DNA from: Bacillota bacterium
Lineage (GTDB): Bacteria > Bacillota > Clostridia > Acetivibrionales > DTU013
Direction: 5' to 3'
Length of the DNA: 37,983 nt
NCBI GenBank assembly: GCA_023439545.1
Contig: JAEXNT010000005.1
Coordinates: 1 to 37,983 of the forward strand
Below the pieces are notes generated by a model that did no database searches, was not told the DNA's origin, and saw only the letters and a list, made by a program, of their open reading frames with translations. Shown here one piece after another: positions 26,002 through 33,823 of the stretch. Within the stretch, counting starts at the first letter, position 1. The number at the start of each line of letters is the position of its first letter. A program made the position numbers and the translations under genes.

Positions 26002-26679
26002 ATGTATAAAATACTTATCGTCGAGGATGACGGAGTCATCTCCGGTGTAGTCCGCGAGTACCTCAGCCGCTGGGGGTATGAGGTCCGGTGCGTGGAGGAT
26101 TTCAGCAAGGTGCTGGAGGATTTCATAAAATACGAACCGCAGCTCGTGCTGATGGACGTCGCGCTTCCCTTTTACAACGGATATTATTGGTGCGCCGAGA
26201 TAAGGAAGCTGTCCAGCGTTCCCGTGGTATTCATCTCTTCCGCGGGCGACAATATGAATATCGTCATGGCGGTCAACATGGGCGGCGATGATTTTGTGCC
26301 AAAGCCGTTCGACCTCGAAGTACTGCGCGCCAAGATTCAGGCCATACTCCGCCGAACCTACGCATACAACGAGCAGGCGGCTTATCTGGAATACAAGGGC
26401 GTTTTGTTCAATACGCTCGACGGCTCAATTACGTACCAGGACAAAAAGGTCGAGCTTACGCGCAACGAATTGAGGATAATGCAGCTGTTGTTCGAGAATA
26501 TTGGGAAAACAGTCACGAGGGAACTGATCATGAAGCGTTTATGGGACGCCGATTGCTTTATAGACGATAATACGCTTACCGTCAATATGAACAGGCTTCG
26601 CAGGAAGCTTGAGGAAGTTTCGATAACGGATCTTATCCATACAAAAAAAGGTATGGGCTATCTTTTAGGCGGAGAGTGA
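26002..26679 (+). CDS. Response regulator, OmpR family, BceR/GraR type
   Basis: A 225-residue regulator from the chosen start: receiver domain with acidic pair EDD (7-9), phospho-acceptor Asp in LVLMDVALPFYNGY, and Lys in VPKPFD, then a winged-helix DNA-binding domain (ELTRNELRIMQLLFEN, DDNTLTVNMNRLRRKLEE, KKGMGYLL). The frame begins 13 codons earlier, but the ATG at 26002 directly follows AAGGAG and gives the canonical MYKILIVEDD. It is followed by its kinase and a BceAB-type transporter, so it should control peptide-antibiotic resistance. BceR-like half-sites are visible before the transporter genes. Confidence 0.94.
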   Translation: MYKILIVEDDGVISGVVREYLSRWGYEVRCVEDFSKVLEDFIKYEPQLVLMDVALPFYNGYYWCAEIRKLSSVPVVFISSAGDNMNIVMAVNMGGDDFVPKPFDLEVLRAKIQAILRRTYAYNEQAAYLEYKGVLFNTLDGSITYQDKKVELTRNELRIMQLLFENIGKTVTRELIMKRLWDADCFIDDNTLTVNMNRLRRKLEEVSITDLIHTKKGMGYLLGGE

Positions 26680-26705
26680 CACCTTGACAGGAGGCGGACG
26701 ATGGA

Positions 26706-27956
26706 ATGAAAACTGACGGAAGTTTAAAATCGAAACATCACGAAGCACCTGAACCAAAGCCTGTGCCGATATACCGGCAGCTTGTGCCATACCTTCGTTC
26801 AAAGCTGAAGGTTATCGGGTTGTTCCTGCTATGCATACTGGTCTTCTACATCGTATGCCTCCTTTACCAGCTGGAAAACATGTCAAAACTGCGGTATGCC
26901 TTCTTTCTGTGGATGTTTGCCGGGCTTTGCTGCGGCATCTTCGATTTTATAAATTATGTAAAACGTTCAGCCGCCTTGCATACAGCCCTTATGAATACAG
27001 AGAACATGCAGGACATACTGCCGACGCCGGAAGGACCGATCGAACGGCAATACCGGCAGATCCTCGACACACTGCTCGATGACCGCAGCAACCTCCTTTC
27101 CCATGCAAATTTCAAGGATACGGACATGACGGATTACTACACGATGTGGGCGCATCAGATCAAAGTCCCCATCGCAGCAATGCGGCTGCTGCTTCAAAAT
27201 GCCGAAAGCAAGGCTGGAGAAGCGGATGGTAAGGCAGAAAAGCAGGGAGCAAAAGTGAATGGGCCGGAGCCGGTGGTTGAGACATCCGAGCCGGAAGCAG
27301 AAATACCTGCGCATTATTCTGCTGCAGCTGAGTATAACAGGCTGCTGTCCGAAGAGCTTTTCAGAATAGAACAGTATGTCGAAATGGTGCTTTATTACCA
27401 GAGGCTCGACAGCATCAATTCCGACTTCCTGTTTAAGGAATACGATCTGCGTGAGCTCGTTAACCAGGTAGTTAAGAAACATTCGATGTCTTTCATCAAT
27501 AACAGGCTGTCGCTCAATATGGAGGAGTTCATCTGCAAAGTCGTAACCGACGAAAAATGGCTGCAATTCGTGATCGGACAAGTCCTGTCGAACGCTTTGA
27601 AATATACCCCTCGCGGTAGTATTACAATCCGACTTGAAAAAGCCCGGGATAATACTCTGACGAAAACTCAGGAAAAAGTCCGGGGAGATGCTCAGTCGAT
27701 ACCTCCGGAAGGCACTGATTCGCATGCTTGTCTGATCATAGAAGACACCGGCATCGGTATCCGTCCGGAGGACCTGCCCCGAATATTCGAGCGGGGCTTC
27801 ACCGGTTATAACGGAAGACTCGACAGGAAATCCACAGGCATCGGCCTGTACCTGAGCAAAAAGATACTCCAAAAGCTGTCCCACACGATAAAAGTGACCT
27901 CCGAAGCCGGGAAAGGCACACGTGTAGCCATCGCTTTCGTCCTTACAAAAACGTAA
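26706..27956 (+). CDS. Intramembrane-sensing histidine kinase, BceS type, with insertion in the DHp hairpin
   Basis: A 416-residue kinase with two membrane helices (about 36-56 and 66-84) and almost no outside loop, the intramembrane-sensing pattern in which the signal comes from the BceAB transporter. The H-box is YYTMWAHQIKVPIAAM with His150. N-box (LSNALKYTP), G1 (IIEDTGIGI) and G2 (STGIGLYLSKKI) are present. Two features are unusual: a roughly 42-residue Glu/Ala/Pro-rich insertion (about 167-208) in the loop between the two dimerisation helices, which is very short in relatives, and a second polar insertion (about 312-334) in the ATPase domain. The start is 11 bases after AGGAGG. Confidence 0.92.
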   Translation: MKTDGSLKSKHHEAPEPKPVPIYRQLVPYLRSKLKVIGLFLLCILVFYIVCLLYQLENMSKLRYAFFLWMFAGLCCGIFDFINYVKRSAALHTALMNTENMQDILPTPEGPIERQYRQILDTLLDDRSNLLSHANFKDTDMTDYYTMWAHQIKVPIAAMRLLLQNAESKAGEADGKAEKQGAKVNGPEPVVETSEPEAEIPAHYSAAAEYNRLLSEELFRIEQYVEMVLYYQRLDSINSDFLFKEYDLRELVNQVVKKHSMSFINNRLSLNMEEFICKVVTDEKWLQFVIGQVLSNALKYTPRGSITIRLEKARDNTLTKTQEKVRGDAQSIPPEGTDSHACLIIEDTGIGIRPEDLPRIFERGFTGYNGRLDRKSTGIGLYLSKKILQKLSHTIKVTSEAGKGTRVAIAFVLTKT

Positions 27957-28015
27957 GTTTGGCGGGAGAAATGTAAGCCAGCCTTATGGAAGCTGTGTCC
28001 CCGCAGGGCTAAAAT
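27942..28015 (+). promoter_or_regulatory. Putative BceR-type operator and promoter of the bceAB-like genes
   Basis: CTTAC (27942-27946) and GTAAG (27953-27957) form an inverted repeat, and a second GTAAG at 27973-27977 lies exactly 20 bp from the first, two helical turns. A TAAAAT -10 (28010-28015) has only a poor -35 (TGGAAG), as expected for an activator-dependent promoter. The kinase stop codon lies inside the first site. Functional assignment is inference. Confidence 0.5.
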
Positions 28016-28061
28016 GAGAACATGAAGGCAATAACGAAAGATTTTTGAAAGGAATGAAATT

Positions 28062-28829
28062 ATGCCGCTTCTTGAGGTTAACAATTTAAAAAAAACATAC
28101 AGCACCCGCCTTGGCGGGAATAAGGTCCAGGCGCTGGACGGCGTCACGTTCTCAGTCGAACAGGGGGAATATGTCGCCATTATGGGCGAATCCGGCTCTG
28201 GCAAGACAACTCTTTTGAACATCCTCGCATCCATCGATCGCGCGACAAGCGGACAGGTCCTGCTCGAGGGAAGGGATCTGGCGAAGATCCGCCAGGGCGA
28301 GCTCGCAGCCTTCCGCCGCGACAACCTCGGCTTCGTTTTTCAGGATTTCAACCTGCTCGACACCTTCACACTGCAGGATAACATCTTTCTTCCCCTCGTA
28401 CTGGCCGGAAAGCCTCTCGAGGAAATGAAAAAGCGTATCGAACCGCTTGCCAGGAAGCTTGGGATCGAAGAATTACTTCAAAAATACCCGTACGAAGTTT
28501 CAGGTGGTGAAAAACAGCGCGCCGCAACAGCAAGGGCGCTCATAACGCATCCCAAAATGGTCCTGGCGGACGAACCCACCGGCGCGTTGGATTCCAAGGC
28601 ATCGGCAAGACTGCTGAAGCTGTTTGCCGATATAAACGCCGAAGGACAGACGATCCTGATGGTAACCCACAGCATCCAGGCGGCCAGCCATGCCGGAAGG
28701 GTGCTGTTCATCAAGGACGGAATGGTCTTCCACCAGCTTTACCGCGGAAATTCCTCAAACGAGGAAATGTACACGACTATCTCCGACGCGCTGACAGTAT
28801 TGCAGACAGGGGGCAGGAAACATGAATAA
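28062..28829 (+). CDS. ABC transporter ATPase, BceA/MacB-like
   Basis: A 255-residue ATPase with Walker A GESGSGKT, Q-loop VFQDFN, signature VSGGEKQR (a Glu-containing variant common in this subfamily), Walker B MVLADEPTGALD and H-loop VTHS. AAAGGAAT precedes the ATG. It overlaps the permease gene by eight bases. In characterised Bce modules the complex removes cell-wall-targeting peptides such as bacitracin from their lipid targets and signals to the kinase. The specific antibiotic is unknown. Confidence 0.95.
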   Translation: MPLLEVNNLKKTYSTRLGGNKVQALDGVTFSVEQGEYVAIMGESGSGKTTLLNILASIDRATSGQVLLEGRDLAKIRQGELAAFRRDNLGFVFQDFNLLDTFTLQDNIFLPLVLAGKPLEEMKKRIEPLARKLGIEELLQKYPYEVSGGEKQRAATARALITHPKMVLADEPTGALDSKASARLLKLFADINAEGQTILMVTHSIQAASHAGRVLFIKDGMVFHQLYRGNSSNEEMYTTISDALTVLQTGGRKHE

Positions 28830-30828
28830 GTTTGCACTGCTGCCCAAGCTTTCGATCATGGGGATCAGGAAGAACGGCAACGCATATTTCCCATATATAC
28901 TGGCCGGCGCCTTCTCGGTCTTCGTCTTCTTCGTTTTTACATCGATCGTAAATAATGACATAGTAAAAACACTGCCGCACAGCGCATACGCCTGGGGGCT
29001 CCTGGAGGTCGGGCAGGTTCTGCTCGGTCTGATCCTGCTGCCCTTCATACTTTACACGAACAGCTTCCTGATCAAGCGCAGGAAGAAGGAGCTGGGGCTT
29101 TACAGCGTTCTCGGCCTTGATAAACGACATATCGCGGTCATGATGTTCTGGGAAACGCTTGTCATCTTCGGGGTAGTTATGGTTGGCGGCGTCCTGTTCG
29201 GGCTCGTCTTTTCCAAATTGATATTCCTCATATTGCTGAACATGTCCGGACTGCCTGTAAATGCGGCATTCACATTCAGCCTTAAAGCCCTGGACCAGAC
29301 GCTCATATACTTTCTGGCCGCCTACGCGATAAATCTGGTCATCAATGTAATCCACGTCTTCAGGACCAACCCGAATGAACTGATCAGGGAACCCAAAAAA
29401 GGCGACAAGGAACCGAAACACCTATGGTTCACGGCCCTGCTGGGTATCGTGCTCATAGGTGCGGGCTACGCTATCGCGATCCCGGCTAAAGTAGACTCAA
29501 ATATATTCGTGAATTTTCTCTTTGCCGTCTCGCTCGTCGTTTTCGGTACTCATAATTTCTTCAAGGCAGGTCTGCTGGCCTTTTTGAAGTTATTGAAGAT
29601 GAATAGTGGTTTTTATTATCGCAAGTCGAATTACGTAACAGTTTCGGGCATGCTCCACAGACTGAAAAAAAGCGCTTCGAGCCTGTCCAACATATGCATA
29701 TTCAGCACCATGACGATCATCACGCTTATGTGCACTCTGTCAGTCTGGCTGGGCAACGCAGGTATACTGAAGCAGCAATACCCCTACGACGTCATATTGA
29801 ATTTCAATACGGACAAATTCCAGGCCGCCGGCCAGCTGGACAAAAAGCTGCTCGAGCTGGCCGAAGCTACGCAGACCGCGATAAACGGCAAGGTTGCGTT
29901 CACCTACCAGAAGCTGCACGTGGGCAAGGACGGCAATACATTTGCTATGCAAAGCCCCTCGAATCCATTGGCTAAAAGGTACTCCATCAAATTGATCACG
30001 CTCGGGGATTACAACCGCATGGAGAACAAACATGAAACGCTTGCGGACAAAGAAGTCCTGATCTTCGCGACTGGCGTGGACTTCGGCTACGATCAGGTCG
30101 TTCTTGGCAAGGATACCTACAAGGTCAAAAAAGAGCTGGGTTCCATCGTGTTTTACAACAAGGCTGTAAACAATACCTTCGGGCAGGACTACTACCTGAT
30201 CGTTAAGGACTCCTCGGTGATGGACAGATTGCGCGCGGATTTCAAGAGCGTCGCAGAAAATGACCGCATCCTGTCCGTGCGCTTTAACCTTGCAGGAGCG
30301 GAAAAAGACCGGGAAGCGTTTATAAGCAGGATCATAGTATGGAGCGACTCGCAGCCCGGACACAGCAGTGTCGTCGACGGCGTTGCCGGCAGGCTGAACA
30401 CATCCTCCATGAACGGAGGCCTGTTGTTTATAGGCATATTCTTCAGCCTCATCTTCACGATGTGCCTTATCCTGATCATGTACTACAAGCAGATAACGGA
30501 AGGGTACGACGACCGCGACAACTTCGACATAATGCAAAAAGTCGGCATGAGCGACACCGAGGTCAGGGGCACTATCAAGAAACAGATACTGATGGTTTTC
30601 TTCGCGCCGCTGCTCATTGCAATACTGCACACGGCAGCCGGCTTCATGATGATGTCAGGCCTTCTGGGCACGCTGTACCTCTTCGATACCAGGCTCATAA
30701 TCACGTGCGGCCTGACCGTCGCGGTATTCTTCGCGATCCTTTACGGGCTGAGCTACAACGTTACTTCAAGAACCTATTACAACATCGTAAAGAAAATGAA
30801 CGACAACGAAATAGCCGCCCGCCAGTAG
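28822..30828 (+). CDS. Bce-type ABC permease with large extracellular domain (FtsX family)
   Basis: A 668-residue permease with ten predicted membrane helices and two FtsX-type blocks (first near 60-180, second near 530-660). Between helices 7 and 8, at roughly residues 320-520, lies the large extracellular domain typical of BceB proteins, the part that binds the peptide-target complex. The GGGGCAGGAAAC site precedes the ATG, which overlaps the ATPase stop. It is the membrane partner of the ATPase and the likely signal source for the kinase. The preserved two-component-plus-transporter order is the standard detoxification module. Confidence 0.94.
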   Translation: MNKFALLPKLSIMGIRKNGNAYFPYILAGAFSVFVFFVFTSIVNNDIVKTLPHSAYAWGLLEVGQVLLGLILLPFILYTNSFLIKRRKKELGLYSVLGLDKRHIAVMMFWETLVIFGVVMVGGVLFGLVFSKLIFLILLNMSGLPVNAAFTFSLKALDQTLIYFLAAYAINLVINVIHVFRTNPNELIREPKKGDKEPKHLWFTALLGIVLIGAGYAIAIPAKVDSNIFVNFLFAVSLVVFGTHNFFKAGLLAFLKLLKMNSGFYYRKSNYVTVSGMLHRLKKSASSLSNICIFSTMTIITLMCTLSVWLGNAGILKQQYPYDVILNFNTDKFQAAGQLDKKLLELAEATQTAINGKVAFTYQKLHVGKDGNTFAMQSPSNPLAKRYSIKLITLGDYNRMENKHETLADKEVLIFATGVDFGYDQVVLGKDTYKVKKELGSIVFYNKAVNNTFGQDYYLIVKDSSVMDRLRADFKSVAENDRILSVRFNLAGAEKDREAFISRIIVWSDSQPGHSSVVDGVAGRLNTSSMNGGLLFIGIFFSLIFTMCLILIMYYKQITEGYDDRDNFDIMQKVGMSDTEVRGTIKKQILMVFFAPLLIAILHTAAGFMMMSGLLGTLYLFDTRLIITCGLTVAVFFAILYGLSYNVTSRTYYNIVKKMNDNEIAARQ

Positions 30829-30838
30829 GAGGCCGAAA

Positions 30839-31231
30839 ATGAGACTTTTTGAAATCCTGATGATGGCTGCGAATGCAATATTATTGATAAAGATTGTATT
30901 CGCAGGCCGATCAAGAAAAGGCGGCCTGGCGGAGATAAGCTCGGAGTCCGAAAACACATGGGTAATAAACCCGGATGCATTAAGCTCGGAAGTGGCAAGC
31001 TCGGGGATGAAGAACTTCTGGGTCAGAGGCTCATGGGCCGGCTGCCCGCAACCTGTAAGGCAAGAGACCCGGAGCGGTGCGGCAGGCATCGTATTGCCCT
31101 TCCTGCCCATGGCGTTTGCAATAATCAGCATATTGTCGGAAGGCATTTTAGCGGTATGCCTGGCTATTTGTTTTACTATTTCTTGTTCTACTTTGTTAGC
31201 AAGCAACATTGACAACACGGGAATGGGGTAA
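30839..31231 (+). CDS. Possible membrane protein of unknown family, perhaps a remnant (130 aa)
   Basis: A 130-codon frame ten bases after the permease stop, with AGGAGG seven bases before the ATG. The N-terminus (MRLFEILMMAANAILLIKIVF) is a good membrane helix, and another hydrophobic stretch spans about residues 85-122. The middle (40-80) has an atypical composition. The N-terminal helix recalls the first segment of multi-helix membrane proteins in similar loci, but the rest aligns with nothing I know, so a decayed or rearranged gene is likely. The strong initiation site suggests that translation still occurs. Confidence 0.45.
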   Translation: MRLFEILMMAANAILLIKIVFAGRSRKGGLAEISSESENTWVINPDALSSEVASSGMKNFWVRGSWAGCPQPVRQETRSGAAGIVLPFLPMAFAIISILSEGILAVCLAICFTISCSTLLASNIDNTGMG

Positions 31232-31407
31232 AATTACTTCAAACAAGAGCTGTAAAACTCGACGCGGATAGCCAAAAGACCTATACCTTGTCTATTAAAA
31301 GTATGGGGGGTAAAAAGGTTTATGGCTTTGAGAATATTACAGATCCTAATGATAGAATAAAAGCATTGGAAGTTATCAGACTTGGGGAGGTAGCAGTGCT
31401 TGATTAA
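31213..31407 (+). pseudogene. Protein-like open frame without a start codon (64 codons)
   Basis: Open from a TGA at 31210 to TAA at 31405-31407. The translation is protein-like (LDADSQKTYTLSIKSMGGKK, then a NITDPNDRIKALEVIRLGE segment), with no ATG, GTG or TTG near its beginning. Its last plausible codon (GTA at 31228) overlaps the stop of the preceding frame. It is probably the 3' end of a gene whose 5' part has been lost. I do not recognise the family. Confidence 0.4.
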
Positions 31408-31422
31408 GTGGATCACAGACTC

Positions 31423-31620
31423 TGAACCATATGTATTTAAAAACAGAAAATCACGTTCAGCATAGTTAATACAAATATATCAGTAAATATTGGGTATCAA
31501 ACCGCTAATGCTACAATTACACAGACAAATACCCAATCATCATGCTCATGGACATCTCCTCAATTAACAGCAAAATATAAGCCAAGTACAGATTTGAAGT
31601 TTTCAGCTGCTATCCCATAA
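31423..31620 (+). pseudogene. Frame-disrupted remnant of a secreted-type protein
   Basis: Frame fragments follow one another and end at TAA 31618-31620. The last reads NTNISVNIGYQTANATI and continues with a Thr/Ser/Gln-rich stretch ending FSAAIP. The composition suits the C-terminus of a secreted clostridial protein. No start codon with a ribosome binding site is present, so it is a decayed gene; the family is unknown. Confidence 0.35.
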
Positions 31621-31682
31621 GAATTACTGAATTTTATTCTTACTAGTTAAATTTTAGGGTTGTATTTTAATAAAAACAAACA

Positions 31683-31711
31683 TTGACACAATCATGAATT
31701 GTATATATTAT
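31683..31711 (+). promoter_or_regulatory. Sigma-A promoter of the 50-aa membrane peptide gene
   Basis: A perfect TTGACA (31683-31688), 17-base spacer and TATTAT (31706-31711), 44 bases before the start codon of the peptide at 31755. Confidence 0.7.
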
Positions 31712-31754
31712 TACATAAAGCAATTATTTACCATATGCGTAGGAGGAAAAATGA

Positions 31755-31907
31755 ATGAGCAGTAATATGAGTAATGGGGTATTTAGTATATTAAGTACTT
31801 TGGCTATTATTGAATCAATACTTAGAATCTTTCTGTATGCAACAATTATTTTTGTTTCATATTATGTGGTTAAAGCGATAAAAAAATATCTACAGAAGAG
31901 CATATAA
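31755..31907 (+). CDS. Single-helix small membrane peptide (50 aa), possibly longer with a frameshift
   Basis: The ATG at 31755 lies eight bases after AGGAGG and follows a consensus promoter. The 50-residue product has a short polar start, one long hydrophobic helix (about residues 9-40) and a basic tail (KAIKKYLQKS), the shape of holin-like or toxin-like peptides and also of small clostridial membrane proteins. After the A7 run near 31880-31886, another frame stays open to TAG at 31970-31972 (STEEHIKLQEDSRKLIGK, then VVVTYGK), so the ancestral protein may have been about 73 residues with a cytoplasmic tail. An earlier ATG at 31751 gives only four codons. Confidence 0.6.
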   Translation: MSSNMSNGVFSILSTLAIIESILRIFLYATIIFVSYYVVKAIKKYLQKSI

Positions 31908-32040
31908 AATTACAAGAAGACTCTCGAAAACTAATTGGCAAAACTAGCGTAGTGGTAACTTATGGTAAATAGGCGCAAAATTATAGCTGATTAGGCAGCA
32001 AGTTCTTCTTAAAAACTAAATTATGTATTGAACTGGGTGG

Positions 32041-32095
32041 GTTATCCCTGCGTTATCCCTGCGTTATCCCTGTGTTACCCCTGTGTTACCCCCGT
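32041..32095. repeat. Five tandem 11-bp repeats with a divergence gradient
   Basis: The unit GTTATCCCTGC occurs twice exactly (32041-32062), then as GTTATCCCTGT, GTTACCCCTGT and GTTACCCCCGT. Changes accumulate in one direction toward the adjacent stop codon of the transglutaminase-like gene (32100). It lies in the 3' flank of that minus-strand gene. Confidence 0.92.
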
Positions 32096-32099
32096 GCCT

Positions 32100-33314
32100 T
32101 CACCATTCCGCCTGTACCTCTGCATCCTTATGGTCCACGGAGAAATTCTCCCTGTCGAAGTAGTTCATTCCCGAGCCGCCGAAGGTCGTGTCGACTTTGA
32201 TCCACCTTTCTTCGGAGCCGATCCATACCTGGTTCCAGGCGTGATCGCCCCAGGCGGCGCCACTGTAGCCCTGACCGGTTACAAACCTGACTTTGAGGCC
32301 AACTGCGCGGCACATTGAGACATATAGGCTGGAATAGTCGAAGCATATGCCCTTGCGGGTATCGAACACCACTATGGAGCCCGATTCCTCGCCCATCGGA
32401 TAGCGTGCGATCCTTTCGGCTTTGGGATAATCATAGTCGATATTTTTAGAAATCCACTTATACAGCAGATATGCCTTGTCTTTATCGTCCCTGGCCTTGG
32501 CCGTTATTTCCCGGGCCTTTTTATCTATCTCGTCGTTGGACTTTACCGCTTCATCGAGCGTCACCCCGTTGAAGTAGTGTATTATCTTGATATTCCCGCC
32601 TGTCAGCTTTTCGATCGCATTGTCGACCGCCTTCGCCTGTACCGGTGAAACGGAGCCTGTCGCCGCTTTCCTGAACTCGTCGCCCACGATGACGGGGATC
32701 TTCTTTGCGATGCTCGAATTCAGCGCGGGATACAGAACGCCATTGTAAACAAGCTGGTATTCCCTCGAACCGCTTGCCCAATCGCCAAGCGAAGGCCAAT
32801 AGATAAAGTAGGACGAGAAGTATATCGCCGTAGCAAGCAACAGTGTTGTTACTGCCGCTTTCGGCAGTTTCCAGAGAGCGCCGATGATTCTTTTCATGAA
32901 CGGGCCCAGCATGCTGACGCCGGTATAGATCAGATCGGCGGCAGGGATCAACACGTACCTGTATAATGGCTCAGTTATGAGCCTGACGATTATCAGCATC
33001 AAAAACAGCAATACCGGTACGGCTACCACATAGGCGAGCATTGCATTTCCCTCCAGCGCCGTTTTTACCGATACGGGCAATATGCCATATAGCTTCGCAT
33101 AGAAACCTTCGTCATGATCTATGAGTATTTTCTTTGCGAGGTATATTGAAAATACGAGTCCCAGTATGAGCTCCGCGCTTTCAAGGAGCCCTGTGACGGA
33201 CCTTCTTACCGTATCCCTTGAAAACACGCCTATGGCGCCGGCTATGACAGGCATCACAAAAACTGCGACCAATGCGATCGAAACAAGATTCATCTTTGCC
33301 ATGAATTCCGCCAA
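32100..33314 (-). CDS. Membrane protein with C-terminal transglutaminase-like domain
   Basis: A 404-residue protein. The first 190 residues hold about five membrane helices, followed by an extracytoplasmic region and a transglutaminase-like fold with the complete Cys-His-Asp triad: Cys in KGICFDYSSLY, His in WGDHAWNQVWI and Asp in KVDTTFGG. Such domains act as cysteine peptidases or cross-linkers at the cell surface. The start is uncertain: the frame opens with TTG at 33314 about ten bases after GGGGGG, while ATGs at 33302 and 33293 have weaker sites. The gene is not obviously in an operon. Confidence 0.9.
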   Translation of the reverse strand: MAEFMAKMNLVSIALVAVFVMPVIAGAIGVFSRDTVRRSVTGLLESAELILGLVFSIYLAKKILIDHDEGFYAKLYGILPVSVKTALEGNAMLAYVVAVPVLLFLMLIIVRLITEPLYRYVLIPAADLIYTGVSMLGPFMKRIIGALWKLPKAAVTTLLLATAIYFSSYFIYWPSLGDWASGSREYQLVYNGVLYPALNSSIAKKIPVIVGDEFRKAATGSVSPVQAKAVDNAIEKLTGGNIKIIHYFNGVTLDEAVKSNDEIDKKAREITAKARDDKDKAYLLYKWISKNIDYDYPKAERIARYPMGEESGSIVVFDTRKGICFDYSSLYVSMCRAVGLKVRFVTGQGYSGAAWGDHAWNQVWIGSEERWIKVDTTFGGSGMNYFDRENFSVDHKDAEVQAEW

Positions 33315-33402
33315 CCTGCACCATCCCCCCGTTTAAGCAGCATTTATAACAAATATACAACAAAACGAGCGCTAAATCTATGTTCGGGGAAATTTAACAG
33401 GT

Positions 33403-33771
33403 CTATTCCTGATGCGTGTGCCTGTGGAAAGTATCGGGCGTATGCGGATGCGTATCGCTTGCGTCCCAGGTCAGCGCTATACCGGCCAGCGTTATCAATG
33501 CAACCGCGGCCCATACCCGCTTCCCCAGCGCTTCCTTAAAAGCAGCCGCCGCAATGATGCTTGTTGCGACTGCCTCAAAATTCAGGAGCAGCGAGGCCGT
33601 TGCAGCAGGAGTATTTTTCAGGCTGAGCATAAGGATTATGGGCGCCGCTACCCCACCCGCCAGCACTGCCCCCGCGAGCCAGGGTACGTCCTTTTTAACG
33701 AGCGACGCTTCTTCTCCAGAACATTTGTTCTTGGAATATCTTGGGAAATAATGTAAGATGTAATTAGTAAA
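33403..33771 (-). pseudogene. Internal fragment of an EamA-family (drug/metabolite) transporter
   Basis: The open frame (123 codons) encodes SLVKKDVPWLAGAVLAGGVA, PIILMLSLKNTPAATASLLL and NFEAVATSIIAAAAFKEALG, the middle of an EamA transporter including the end of the first repeat. It stops after a His-rich DTFHRHTHQE tail. No start with a ribosome binding site exists, the N-terminal helices are missing, and the second half (about 150 residues) is also absent. It is a relic of a normally 300-residue, ten-helix membrane protein. A GTG at 33666 could allow an 87-residue product, but that would be functionless as a transporter. Confidence 0.75.
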
Positions 33772-33823
33772 CTATGGTTAATTATATAGCTGGCTGTCGA
33801 GAAATGTGTTTTGGAGGTTTTAT

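Noticed and set aside
26967..27884. Long open frame on the minus strand opposite the BceS-type kinase gene
   Set aside because: The plus frame has clear kinase motifs and normal operon spacing; the antisense frame has no recognisable motif or start site.
29740..30630. 296-codon minus-strand frame opposite the BceB-type permease
   Set aside because: Mirror of a well-supported gene with GC-rich codons; the product has no domain pattern and no ribosome binding site.
30766..31218. 150-codon minus-strand frame opposite the 130-aa frame
   Set aside because: The plus-strand frame has AGGAGG and a membrane-helix N-terminus; the minus frame overlaps the permease end and lacks an initiation site.
32041..32095. 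Homing-endonuclease-type site in the 11-bp repeats (GGGATAAC resembles part of an I-SceI site)
   Set aside because: Only about nine bases agree; the tandem structure explains the sequence, and no endonuclease gene is nearby.
32041..32095. CRISPR array
   Set aside because: Units are directly adjacent with no spacers and no cas genes are present.
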